Assembly: GCA_022925895.1 (NCBI GenBank)
Contig: JAKSYS010000413.1
Coordinates: 1-54,840 of the forward strand
Source: Fragilaria crotonensis
Lineage: Eukaryota; Bacillariophyta; Fragilariophyceae; Fragilariales; Fragilariaceae
DNA: 54,840 nt
Direction: 5' to 3'
The notes under the pieces are model-generated. The model was given only the letters and a program-made list of their open reading frames with translations. It was not told the origin of the DNA and searched no databases. The stretch's first letter is position 1. Every line of letters starts with the position of its first letter. This document shows positions 46,270 through 54,840 of this stretch, one piece after another. The position numbers and the translations under genes were made by a program.

Positions 46270-47941
46270 TCATCCAAAATTCGCTCCACGGCCTTGCGCA
46301 AGGTACAACATATCCAGTTGCTGGCGTTCGCTTATACCAGCGTCCTCATCGTCTGCACCATGCTTTGTTGAGAAAGGCAAGGGAGGAGGTATATCGTCAC
46401 CACTTTCGTCAAATCCTTGCCTTATCTGAACGGGCGAAATATTTCCAAATTCCCGTTCGTGATCCCCGAAATCTCCCATACTTAAAGCCGATATATTCTC
46501 GTAGAAGCCGGTCTGAGGTACAGCCTCAAAATGATTGTGCTGTGGGGCAGGAGGAAGAGGTCGATCATACATGGCCTGACCTTGATCCATGTCAGTGTTG
46601 GTGTGCTGTTGTAACATAGCCTTTAATTTTTCCCACTCAGCACTTTTGCTGGCTTGGTTTGCGGAAGATTCCTCATCATCATCTTCCGATTCAGTATCCG
46701 AGCAATCGAGCAGATTTCCTTTTGATCTTTGTTGCGATAGTAGTGTTGGTGTAGCGGACGACCCCGGGAGTGACTGCTTAAAAAGGGAATCTCGGAGAGT
46801 ACTAGCGTCCGCACTAGTAAGGGACAAGGATCCAAACGACGCTCCAATTTGTTCAAGGCCTCCATCCAACATATCTGGAAGCTTTGAATTTGCCACGCTG
46901 TATGACATCATAGAACCAAAGGAAAGTCCAGCTGGTTCTAATTTTTGGTTTCCGACGGACGTCATCGACGTAGAGCCGAATGACGTCCCGGCTTGCTCCA
47001 ACTGTGAATTCATGAGCACAGCTGCTTCTCGTTCATAATCTCCAACATCGTCAGCCTTTTGCGGCACGGGATCATAGTTTAATTGCTGTTCTGAAGAAAG
47101 AACAGGAGCGTCGATTGGAGGCGGTACAGCGCGTTGATAATGGCTGTGGTAAGAAGGAGGCTGATTTGGTGGCGGTGGCATCAGGTCGCTTGGAGTTGGG
47201 GCAGGCGAGGAGTCAGCCTTTGCCTTGTTTGGACCCTGTGGTGGGACAGGTGGTGGAAACGCAGGGGCCATTGTCCCGGGCACCATGATGCCCTGCGGTG
47301 TCATTATCGCGTGATACATAGGGACCCCTGGCATACCGTTTTGTGGCATGGCGTAAACCATGACGGGGGTCGAACCAGGTGGCGGCCCCATTGCAGGTAC
47401 GATTACTGGTACAAATGGGGTCCCAGGGGACATCATGGACGCATTCGTATGCGACACTGGAGGCGCAAGCACCGCCGTTGGCGACGAAAGAGGTTCAGAT
47501 TGTGATCCCGAGGAAAACGTGCCACTGCTGGCGACACCAGTAGATTCAGTATGAACGTGCGTAGATTCGTCTGTACAGTCCCCGTGAGAGATTTTAGAGC
47601 GGATGTCAGGTGCGCCTTCTCGCAGAGCTTGCGACGTTTTCTCCTGCGCTCGCTGATCTCCCAACATCGTACCAAAGATCCGACTTAGCTTCTTTTTGAA
47701 GAAATCGACCAGGCGGGTTTTGACTGCGGACGGCGTTTACAATACTTCTGGAGAGGAGCATTTTCTGTCGCTTTGGGAGCGTTACGTACAGTTGCTTGTT
47801 CGCTGCTACTAGCATTCGCCAATGACTATTGCCCACGTGATTGTTCGTTCCTCCACCTCGTCCACACAACACATCGTGTGGGTGAGGGGCGGTAATGTCC
47901 TTTAGAGGATAATTACCCAAGTTTACAGTGATGGGGTCCAT
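46270..47941 (-). CDS. DUF6824-domain protein, one-base frame break
   Basis: Function unknown. Residues about 18-115 are the DUF6824 domain: PHPHDVLCGRGGGTNNHVGN, then HWRMLVAANKQLY, PKRQKMLLSRSIV, LWYDVGD and RAQEKTSQALREGAPDIR. In that domain, at about 47660, the frame breaks at GTTGGGAGATCAG. One G fewer (GTTGGAGATCAG) would read DVGDQRAQ, so one extra G is present or was called. The second frame (to 46270) has a Pro/Met-rich middle (PPVPPQGPNKAKAD, PPPPNQPPSY), three SFGS repeats (LEQAGTSFGSTSM, LEPAGLSFGSMMS, LEQIGASFGSLSL) and an acidic Ser stretch (DTESEDDDEESS). This layout (N-terminal DUF6824, low-complexity tail with SFGS repeats) is what I know from diatom members. A DNA-binding role is often guessed but not shown here. 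Confidence 0.85.
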
Positions 47942-49256
47942 CGTTCAGAGATATGCATTCAGAATGAAGAGCAGGTTTTCTGCTTGAACCGCCAGTGGCG
48001 ATGCCCAAGAGAAGTGATTCGATCGACTAAAACAATCTGCCGCGTTGCATATAACGGCATCTTGCGACGTGTGCTGTTCTCCGTATGTCTTTTCATGATG
48101 TCTTTATGAAGTACGAGTATGTACTCGAGTACTCCGAGTACATAGACTACAGCACGATATGCACACGTGTATAATATATACAGCTGGTTTCGTTTTCAGA
48201 TGGCCCAGCGTACGATTTGGTAATATTTCTACAGGAGAACAATAATCTTCGTAGTGAAGTGCCAGCTAAAAATCCCGAACAACTGTGCTGAACGCTGTAA
48301 CACGACAACCAATCATCTCATAACACTCTGGTGTCAGATTGCGATATCGTTTGGTATGGTCTGTCACGAACGTGCAATACTTGTATCATACCTGGTAGCG
48401 CATGGTAGTACCCCGCCGCCGAGTGTGTGAATCCATCAAGAGCGAATGATGCGTTGCGCTGCAAGCATGAACATCCTCAAGCCAAATATCAATAGCATAG
48501 CCCCGATGTGGGCTTTTTCAAATCTGACGGAACTGCCTATTGATTTGGGGTTGCCAACGTAGACTGGAAAACAATCGGCATTTGCCTAATGAGAGGAGGT
48601 GATTTGTACTTCTTTTGTGACATTGAGTACTTTGATGGGCTTCGTATTCATCACCAGCATGTTGTCAGAAAGCGATGATTCACACTACATGACAATCGAG
48701 CAAAACTTCAAACGCATGCCTTGGGGCAAAACAACAAGATTCCATTGAAGTTGAAACCCCGGACACTGGCTGTCATCGGTTGCTGGCATTGTTGTGATGT
48801 GCCATGTCGCACTTCCAGCCAGGCAGGAACACTGCAACTCAAGACCCATCGAAAATGTGCTGGGGGTGCCGCATCAAGTATTTTTGATGCCGGAGGGTTC
48901 ATGATCCGGTGGACTACTATCGACACTGACCTGATGTGTCGTTGGTCAAGTTCTTGACCGGGATCCAGTTTCAAGCCTGTGTCGCTCGTCAAGACTGGTC
49001 GCACAATCCACTCCTTGCACCTCAATTGCGTCAATATCCCGCAGGCGGCCGGTCGTCTCCTTAAAGAGCCAATTACAAGCCTCTTAAGTCAACACGGAGT
49101 TCCTCTAGTTCCGACAAGGTGCTGCTCTATGCTCTATACGGTTGGCTCGTTCTGCATCCAGCGCCAATGCTGTTTTACTTGTTATGGTGCGTTTTGAAAC
49201 GAACGGTCCTTAAGCTATGGTAAATTCGAAATTGAAATTCGACACCAGTTATGAGG
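47942..49256. other. Intergenic between DUF6824 and transposase-like genes
   Basis: A small GTAC cluster (four sites, 48112-48155, with GTACTCGAGTAC) lies about 170-215 bp upstream of the DUF6824 ATG. The rest has short frames only (48708-49034 minus, 48721-48957 plus) without recognisable domains. No terminal inverted repeat of the neighbouring transposase-like gene was found. Confidence 0.4.
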
Positions 49257-52200
49257 TCAGTTGTCATCATCATCCGCCTTCAATGATGCCAATACAAACC
49301 CCATGTCGAAATCCAAAGCACAGCGATGTGTCTTGAATTTTTTCATGAGTTGCTCAATCTTCTTATAGAGAAGCTGCTGCTTTCCGGCTGGGTTGAACTC
49401 CGGCATGATGTCTCCAACATTTTCACTGCTATTCTCTTGTTCAAGGTAATAATATGTGCATACATATGCTCGTGCTCGTGCCGCAAATTTTCTAATGCGA
49501 TCATTTGTCAACACCGTTACAGGACAAAGACACTTTGTAACAAGATTCATGAAATTGACTCGACCTTTCTTCTCCCGCATTGGTGTTCTCCTCATTAATG
49601 CCTTTGCCTGTGCCCATGCATATTCGATGCCTTCGCCGGCAAATTCACAATGAAATTTTGGCGTGAGCATCACTTGAACACCAAGTTGGGAGCCCAAGAA
49701 TTGCAAAGCTGTTTCCTCGGTCTTAAAGTCATTACAGTTCCCCATCAACCCTCGAAGCGAAGATGATTCTATAATCTTTCCAGTCACAGGATCTTTGCGC
49801 CCGCTAAGTGTATAGTATGATGTGTTGATCACGTTGTTTCCTTCCTTGTCCTCTTGTTCTCTGCATTTTTCCATATCGATCCACCCTCGCTCCCATAATA
49901 CTTGCAAAAGACCTTTTGGTTTACCGACCCAGCCTTCGATGATGAAGACTTTACGACGCGTCAGACTGACACCATGCATCGATGCCAACCCCTTCAGCTC
50001 GATCAATGGGCGATTGGATTCTACGGTGATTCCTGATTCTTGCAACAGAGCAGATGCCAATTCACTCCGCGTTCTTGGCACAATTTTTGTGCGCCCACTG
50101 TTGTCATGAATGTCGTACTTTCGTCGCTCTCGAGCTTCCGTTGACATCAGCCACCATGGACCTTGGTCATCAGCTTCAAAGACCATACTTTGTCGTTCAC
50201 CGATTCTCAATGTGGATTGAAATGGGCCAATGCAGTTACCCGTTATCTCAGATGAGTGCATAGTTGGTTGCATGCCACCAAAACTCCGTGACATACTGTT
50301 GGCATCAAGAGCCCCCTCCTTTTTCCGAGCGTGGCCTTGGCTGTGATCAAACATAAAAACAAAGTCAACTTGAGGTCGGAGAAGTTTAAGGCAGTCTACT
50401 ACATCTTCAAGTTGGATTGCCATATGAAAGCTATTCCAATAGCCACCTTTGGTAGCTCCGATGAGCAAATTTCGAACAAAAGGCGACTGTGTCAATGGCT
50501 GCTTCTGTGTATGTTTGTGGACTTCGAGTGCTGCAACCCTGTCAACATAATGCATTCCTTGCCGTGAAGCATTTACGATTGCCAGATCTCGATCCACCAT
50601 TGGCATTCCGAATCCAGTACTGCGAGAAACAAATGCCGATATCATCAATCCTTCACCGAGCGACTTCGGAAACAATCCTCGTTCCTGATTTGGACCTACC
50701 CAACTCTTCGAGGGAAACAGAAATTGGGGAAAAACTGATTCATCCTGACCATATATTTCGATAGGCCTGGAGCCATGAGGAGCACGAACACTCATTGACG
50801 CAACTTTTCCTCGCATTGCATCAAAGTTCTCGTTTCCACGACGACTGTAGCAGTAGTCAACATGAAACTCATAGAATACGTCATTGCTTTCATTGTCGAT
50901 ATACTTATAGCCAAACTCAGGATTTAGATTTGATGACTTGAGGTCACTCGAAGCATATTGAACCCATCTTAAACACCTTGGTTCAAGTTCCGTGAGGTAC
51001 CTGCGACAGAAATGTTTTCGACTTGCTACGACATCATCACGTTCATGACCATCAACATAGTACCCCTTGCGTTGTATGTTGTAGGTGAAACCAAGTTGAT
51101 GGAGCCATCGCCAGCATGTCGGAATACTGAAATTGCTAATTCCGTGTTCCTTGAGAAACATTTCTAACGTCAGCGGTTCTGGTTGGTGCTGATCATCTGA
51201 GTTGATCAAAGAGTTGCTTTCACCGAGGTCATTATTCCACTGCTTGAACAATTTGGGGAAGAGCTCTTCAATGCAGAATACATGTACTAATTCAACTGTC
51301 AGAATCGACAGATTACCTAAGCCGAATGCTGTCATTTGATCTTTTGCATCGGGGTACTTAAGGAAGAGAAGTGGTATAGGGCGTCTGCCGGATCTCACAA
51401 TATGATCCGGGTGAAGAAATGCCTTGGACTTGCGGAACTCCACATTCCAATCTTGAACACTTCGAGGTTTTGTTGCCTGCACCACGCCAAGCTCATTAAG
51501 TTGTCGGCAGGCTTCTGTGCAGCACTGCTTCCAAGTCCACGAATTCATGTGCCGAATGGCAGTCCGGTATGCTAAGCAAAGAATTATCGACCTGCTCTGT
51601 AAAACAAAAATATCAGCTTCAGAGCATAGATTTTCGTTGTCGCGCCCTTGTACCACGTTTCGCCAGCCACTTGGAGTTTTGCTCACGGATTGTAGGACAA
51701 TGACATTATGCTCCAAAATGTCTAACACACTTTCACCGCCATCGTTGTTGTTGGCGGCTGAAAATTTCTCAAAAGAAGTGTGCCCTCCACCTACAAACAG
51801 ATTCCATGCATCATGACTGTTCCAAAAAGGCAATGTGCTTGTATTGTTCTGGAGCACCCGTGGTACTCCTTGTAGCTCTTGTTCCTGCTGCCAATCATGC
51901 TGATCGGAAGACCTATGAGACGAAACTGCTGCACCAACTGCAGACCTCGTGTCTGTTGATTCCTCGGGACTAGTAGTACTCAGAGAAGCATCCTTGGTGT
52001 ATTGTTGCGGCTCAGTTAGTTTGCTTGAACTTGACAAAAACTTGTCCAGAGTTGCGGAATCAACTTCGTTGTCCTTGAATGAGAAAAGCGATGATGTCGT
52101 GGATCTTGTTCTGATGCCGATTGACAACACATCTGCAGCAATGGAAACAACTCTGTCTTTCCATTTTTTGTCAAGAGGATACGGATACTCCACCTGTTCA

Positions 52201-52529
52201 AAGGGATCTGTTACCACGTAGTACATGGTTTTTTGGAATGTAATGCGGAATACTCCCGACTGGTTCGTGCCATCGAATCTGTCCATTGAGAGCCCATCAA
52301 AGTGGAGCTTGCTTCGAAACATTGCTGCATTGAACTTTTTAGCATCAACAATACATATGCTTTCATCAATGAGACCAGATAGGGTCAACGCCGCAGCCCA
52401 TATCTCCGCTGGCAACCATTTTCGCCACACTCGCAGTCGAAACGTTTCGTCGGAACACAGTCGCATGAAGGCGCTCCTTATGATTGCAAATTTCGGAGCT
52501 GGGAGCGTCAACCCCGCAGCCTCACTCAT
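49257..52529 (-). CDS. DDE transposase-like protein, intact 1,090 aa
   Basis: The first ATG is at 52527-52529 (MSEAAGLTLPAPKF). The N-terminal part (1-450) is unrecognised. A helix-turn-helix-like stretch (LEMFLKEHGISNFSIPTCWR) leads into WLHQLGFTYN and KGYYVDGHERDDVVASR, wording of the eukaryotic DDE-endonuclease family often annotated in fungi and algae. Candidate catalytic acids are Asp596 (IYGQDESVF), Asp728 (FMFDHSQGH) and Glu969 (GEGIEYAWAQAK). The segment EGLMISAFVSRSTGFG fits between the first and second Asp. In transposons such proteins cut DNA at inverted repeats. I see no inverted repeats or target duplications around it, and the frame is unbroken over 3.3 kb with ordinary composition. 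It may be a single-copy domesticated gene or a young transposon with unrecognised ends. Fold assignment is fairly sure; catalysis and mobility are not. Confidence 0.75.
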   Translation of the reverse strand: MSEAAGLTLPAPKFAIIRSAFMRLCSDETFRLRVWRKWLPAEIWAAALTLSGLIDESICIVDAKKFNAAMFRSKLHFDGLSMDRFDGTNQSGVFRITFQKTMYYVVTDPFEQVEYPYPLDKKWKDRVVSIAADVLSIGIRTRSTTSSLFSFKDNEVDSATLDKFLSSSSKLTEPQQYTKDASLSTTSPEESTDTRSAVGAAVSSHRSSDQHDWQQEQELQGVPRVLQNNTSTLPFWNSHDAWNLFVGGGHTSFEKFSAANNNDGGESVLDILEHNVIVLQSVSKTPSGWRNVVQGRDNENLCSEADIFVLQSRSIILCLAYRTAIRHMNSWTWKQCCTEACRQLNELGVVQATKPRSVQDWNVEFRKSKAFLHPDHIVRSGRRPIPLLFLKYPDAKDQMTAFGLGNLSILTVELVHVFCIEELFPKLFKQWNNDLGESNSLINSDDQHQPEPLTLEMFLKEHGISNFSIPTCWRWLHQLGFTYNIQRKGYYVDGHERDDVVASRKHFCRRYLTELEPRCLRWVQYASSDLKSSNLNPEFGYKYIDNESNDVFYEFHVDYCYSRRGNENFDAMRGKVASMSVRAPHGSRPIEIYGQDESVFPQFLFPSKSWVGPNQERGLFPKSLGEGLMISAFVSRSTGFGMPMVDRDLAIVNASRQGMHYVDRVAALEVHKHTQKQPLTQSPFVRNLLIGATKGGYWNSFHMAIQLEDVVDCLKLLRPQVDFVFMFDHSQGHARKKEGALDANSMSRSFGGMQPTMHSSEITGNCIGPFQSTLRIGERQSMVFEADDQGPWWLMSTEARERRKYDIHDNSGRTKIVPRTRSELASALLQESGITVESNRPLIELKGLASMHGVSLTRRKVFIIEGWVGKPKGLLQVLWERGWIDMEKCREQEDKEGNNVINTSYYTLSGRKDPVTGKIIESSSLRGLMGNCNDFKTEETALQFLGSQLGVQVMLTPKFHCEFAGEGIEYAWAQAKALMRRTPMREKKGRVNFMNLVTKCLCPVTVLTNDRIRKFAARARAYVCTYYYLEQENSSENVGDIMPEFNPAGKQQLLYKKIEQLMKKFKTHRCALDFDMGFVLASLKADDDDN

Positions 52530-52946
52530 GTTGCTCAATCTTCAAGAATGTAACGAAGGCTTTATTATGGGACAGGACATCATTTTACAAACAACCGAAC
52601 TTCATTGACCCGTCATTCCCCCATGATCAATGCGTTGATGTTGTCGTGCAAAGTATGGAAGAATACTTAGGCTAAAAACATATACGTGCAATGATTACCA
52701 AGGCCTACGTCAGGCCATCTGAAAGTGAAACCAGCTGTACGCATGACTCCTTACAACAAGCATTGGGGGGAATGTAATAGTTATGTCTCATAGATGCAGA
52801 TCCCAAGTTTGCCTAATCTTTTAGAGAACTGCTTTAGGCCATCCAGCATTCGACCAAGTATCGAGTATCAATCAACACCAATTTCCACCAGAGTCATGAT
52901 TTTGGCGGACGATAATCGAAAACCTACCAGTGCATCAACTTCCATC
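52530..52946. other. Intergenic, no gene seen
   Basis: The upstream region of the transposase-like gene and the 3' side of the GRDP gene. No element ends recognised. Confidence 0.4.
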
Positions 52947-54600
52947 TCATCCTCCTCCTCCTCCTCCACAACCACCGCCTCCACAACCACCGCCTCCACA
53001 ACCACCACCTCCAAAACCACCACCTCCGCCTCCTCCAGAATCGCCTCCTAAAACAAACAAAGTCGTCAGTCATTAAACAATTCCATGTTTGCATGAATTC
53101 TCTGAACATACCTGCACAAGCGGATCCCCCACAGGCCGAAGGTCCGCAAGCCACAGTACCACCGCAAGCTCCTCCAGCAGAAGCAAACAAAAATGGTGGG
53201 TAAAGCCACACACCGTCATGTTCGTAACGAGAGCTTGAGTTGGGCGAGCGTCCAACTACATTTCCCACCGGCCTGGAGGCCCCGACGCGACGTGCAAGAA
53301 CATCGCGAGCTTCCCTCATCACATTCAATCTAACTTCTTGTTCCTGAAGCCATTCAGGACTGCGTGGACAACAACCCATGGCCATGGCGATCTCTGATTC
53401 CAGTACTCGAACATTTTTTTCAGCTCTCTTTAGCAGGATTTCATGAGCCTGTTTTGTTTCCATGTGGTAGTAACCGGTTCCGTACGTCGTCTTTCCTAGG
53501 ACGTAGCCTTCCTTCCGGGGTCGTGACTTCAACTGATTCTTGAGGGCGGCAGCCTCCGCAAGAAAGGCCGGCTTTCCGTCTGAAGTATATTCCCAAGGCT
53601 TCGCCCATTTGGCAGGAGGTAGAGTCGATGACGCTCCCACCAGACCGGCCGAGTGCAGATTCGCCCCAGCACCATCAACGTCTTGCAAGCTATTCCAATC
53701 TTTGGAAAAATAGGCCTTCGGAGGTTCGCCACGATACATGCCGCCACAAACCACGTACTCGGAGTTGTACTCCTCCCTCCAAAGTTGGGCCGTGGCTTTG
53801 TAAGCAATATCGAGAACTCCGCCGTCACTGCGATCTGTGAGCGAATCGTCATGGTGAAAAGTTTGCCCCATAATGGCGATGCAGTCCTTGTTGTAGTCGC
53901 CAATCGAAGATAAGATATGGGTGTGCCACATCAAGTCAATCTGGTATGTAGGAACAAGTACTGATTGTAATTTCCTAGCCTTCGGTGTGAGCAAAAGGAA
54001 CTTGATGTAGTTCTTAACGCCCTCGGTGAGAAAGTCGTCGTCGCAGAATCGCTCTCCTGAGACTTGCCAAAGAAAGCAGGCTTGTCGCTCCGTTGAAGCA
54101 AGCAAGTCAAATCCGCTCAACAGGTCGACACTTTTGCCTCGACCATCGCAGAGTAGACCCGTCAACGTTGGAGACGGAGATTCCTCCTGCGAGTCTGACA
54201 AAAAGAAGGGCTCATTCGAGTACATATTCTTCCAAATACCTCGAGTCGTGGCCTCGGTTGAACTGTCATCATCAAAAGTGTCAGGAATCTGGAACGAGAA
54301 CGGTGGCTTGGCCTCCAGTGTGGCTCTGTCTCCAAAGGTGTCCTTAACATAGGCAACGTAGCTCCTTGGGGCCAATCGATGACAATGCCACAACCAAGCA
54401 ACATCTGGTGGTGGGACTAAGTCTTCGTTAGAATGTTTGTGCACAAGGGGAAGCCAAAGATGCTGGTATCGGTACAAGGAACGCAGCGAGTCATATGGTT
54501 TCCTCCCTACCGTGGCAATGGTTACACCAAGTTCATGGAGCCTTTCCAAGAATTCCTTGTGCTTTCTCGCATTTTGGGCAAGATCGCATGACAATGACAT
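52947..54600 (-). CDS. GRDP / DUF1399 glycine-rich domain-containing protein
   Basis: Family members in plants (GRDP) are linked to stress and development; the biochemical role is unclear. The ATG at 54598-54600 starts a 529-aa protein. The two DUF1399 signatures are clear: PPPDVAWLWHCHRLAP (about residues 63-78) and YQIDLMWHTHILSSIGDYNKDC (about 220-240), each with a W-H-x-H motif that could bind metal. A tyrosine-rich stretch follows (YVLGKTTYGTGYYHMETKQA). The tail is Gly/Cys-rich (GGAGGACGGTVACGPSACGG). A 64-nt GT-AG intron (53048-53111) interrupts it; without splicing, the frame would read an Arg/Trp-rich artefact. With it, the protein ends in repeated GGGGC units and stops at 52947. Exon lengths (1,489 + 101 nt) agree with one frame. 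Confidence 0.88.
53048..53111 (-). other. 64-nt intron of the GRDP gene
   Basis: TGCAG/GTATGT donor and TTTGTTTTAG/GAGGC acceptor. Splicing restores the Gly-Cys repeat frame. Confidence 0.85.
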
Positions 54601-54840
54601 GATCCACAGCCGGGGGTTCCTTCACCGCAACTTCGATTTTAAATGAGACTTCCTGCATACAAGTTTCATTGTTCCGGTTCGAGCGATCGAGACTTCAGAC
54701 GTTGATGTGGAATTTGTTGAATCTTGGTTCGATCTGCCTGACTGCTTGATGTAGGGGTTTAGTGAGTGCTGGTACAAGTACGCGATCGATTCGTCTCTTT
54801 CGAAGATACACCCAGCACAAACCGAAGGCCTGCCATACAC
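54601..54840. other. Window end, no gene assigned
   Basis: A 72-codon minus-strand frame (54622-54840) runs off the window edge and has no recognisable domain. It is probably the upstream region of the GRDP gene. Confidence 0.35.

Noticed and set aside
47134-47505. Trp/Arg/His-rich plus-strand frame opposite the DUF6824 gene
   Set aside because: It is the antisense of the Pro/Met-rich segment; composition is explained by that.

Overview
The window reads as nuclear DNA of a diatom (photosynthetic stramenopile); I cannot name the species. Support: a DUF6824-type gene (a family I know mainly from diatoms), Copia retrotransposons with the gag/protease wording of diatom CoDi elements, two plastid-type N-termini with an Ala-Phe cleavage motif (isopropylmalate dehydrogenase and a C-terminal processing protease), and short GT-AG introns of about 60-120 nt. 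I see no prokaryotic operons, rRNA, tRNA or CRISPR.

Layout. 1-1559: an element bounded by 24-bp perfect terminal inverted repeats, starting at base 1. 2976-4587 (-): the mRNA decapping enzyme DCP2. 4755-10539 (+): a Copia element with about 97% identical LTRs and an internally deleted RT, inserted about 170 bp upstream of the DCP2 start codon. 10550-24000: repeat-rich, gene-poor DNA. It holds an old Copia relic in two parts (gag/integrase at 12.0-14.1 kb, RT/RNase H at 22.8-23.6 kb) separated by at least eight unrelated families of tandem repeats. 24978-29939 (+): a long, probably disordered, unrecognised protein gene. 30047-31438 (-): plastid-type 3-isopropylmalate dehydrogenase (leucine synthesis), convergent with the previous gene. 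32269-44235 (-): a 12-kb Copia element with 0.9-kb LTRs, a 5-bp target duplication (GACTA), and about 4.5 kb of extra coding sequence between the primer-binding site and gag. 44540-46191 (+): CtpA-type protease. 46270-47941 (-): DUF6824 protein. 49257-52529 (-): an intact 1,090-codon DDE-transposase-like gene. 52947-54600 (-): a GRDP/DUF1399 glycine-rich-domain protein.

Cross-cutting points. (1) Reading frames in 24.9-43.9 kb are broken about thirty times. In the two stretches where I tabulated the shifts (the gene at 24.98-29.94 kb and the 12-kb Copia element), 20 of 23 equal the loss of one base, with sensible protein on both sides. Coding sequence at 44.5-54.6 kb is nearly clean. This points to local consensus deletion errors, or to very unusual decay. 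(2) Dense GTAC clusters lie upstream of most host genes. (3) The most novel-looking item is the large Copia element: an extra 5' coding region (ORF0 here) whose frame is open from inside the LTR through the primer-binding site, with an ATG formed exactly at the LTR/internal junction.
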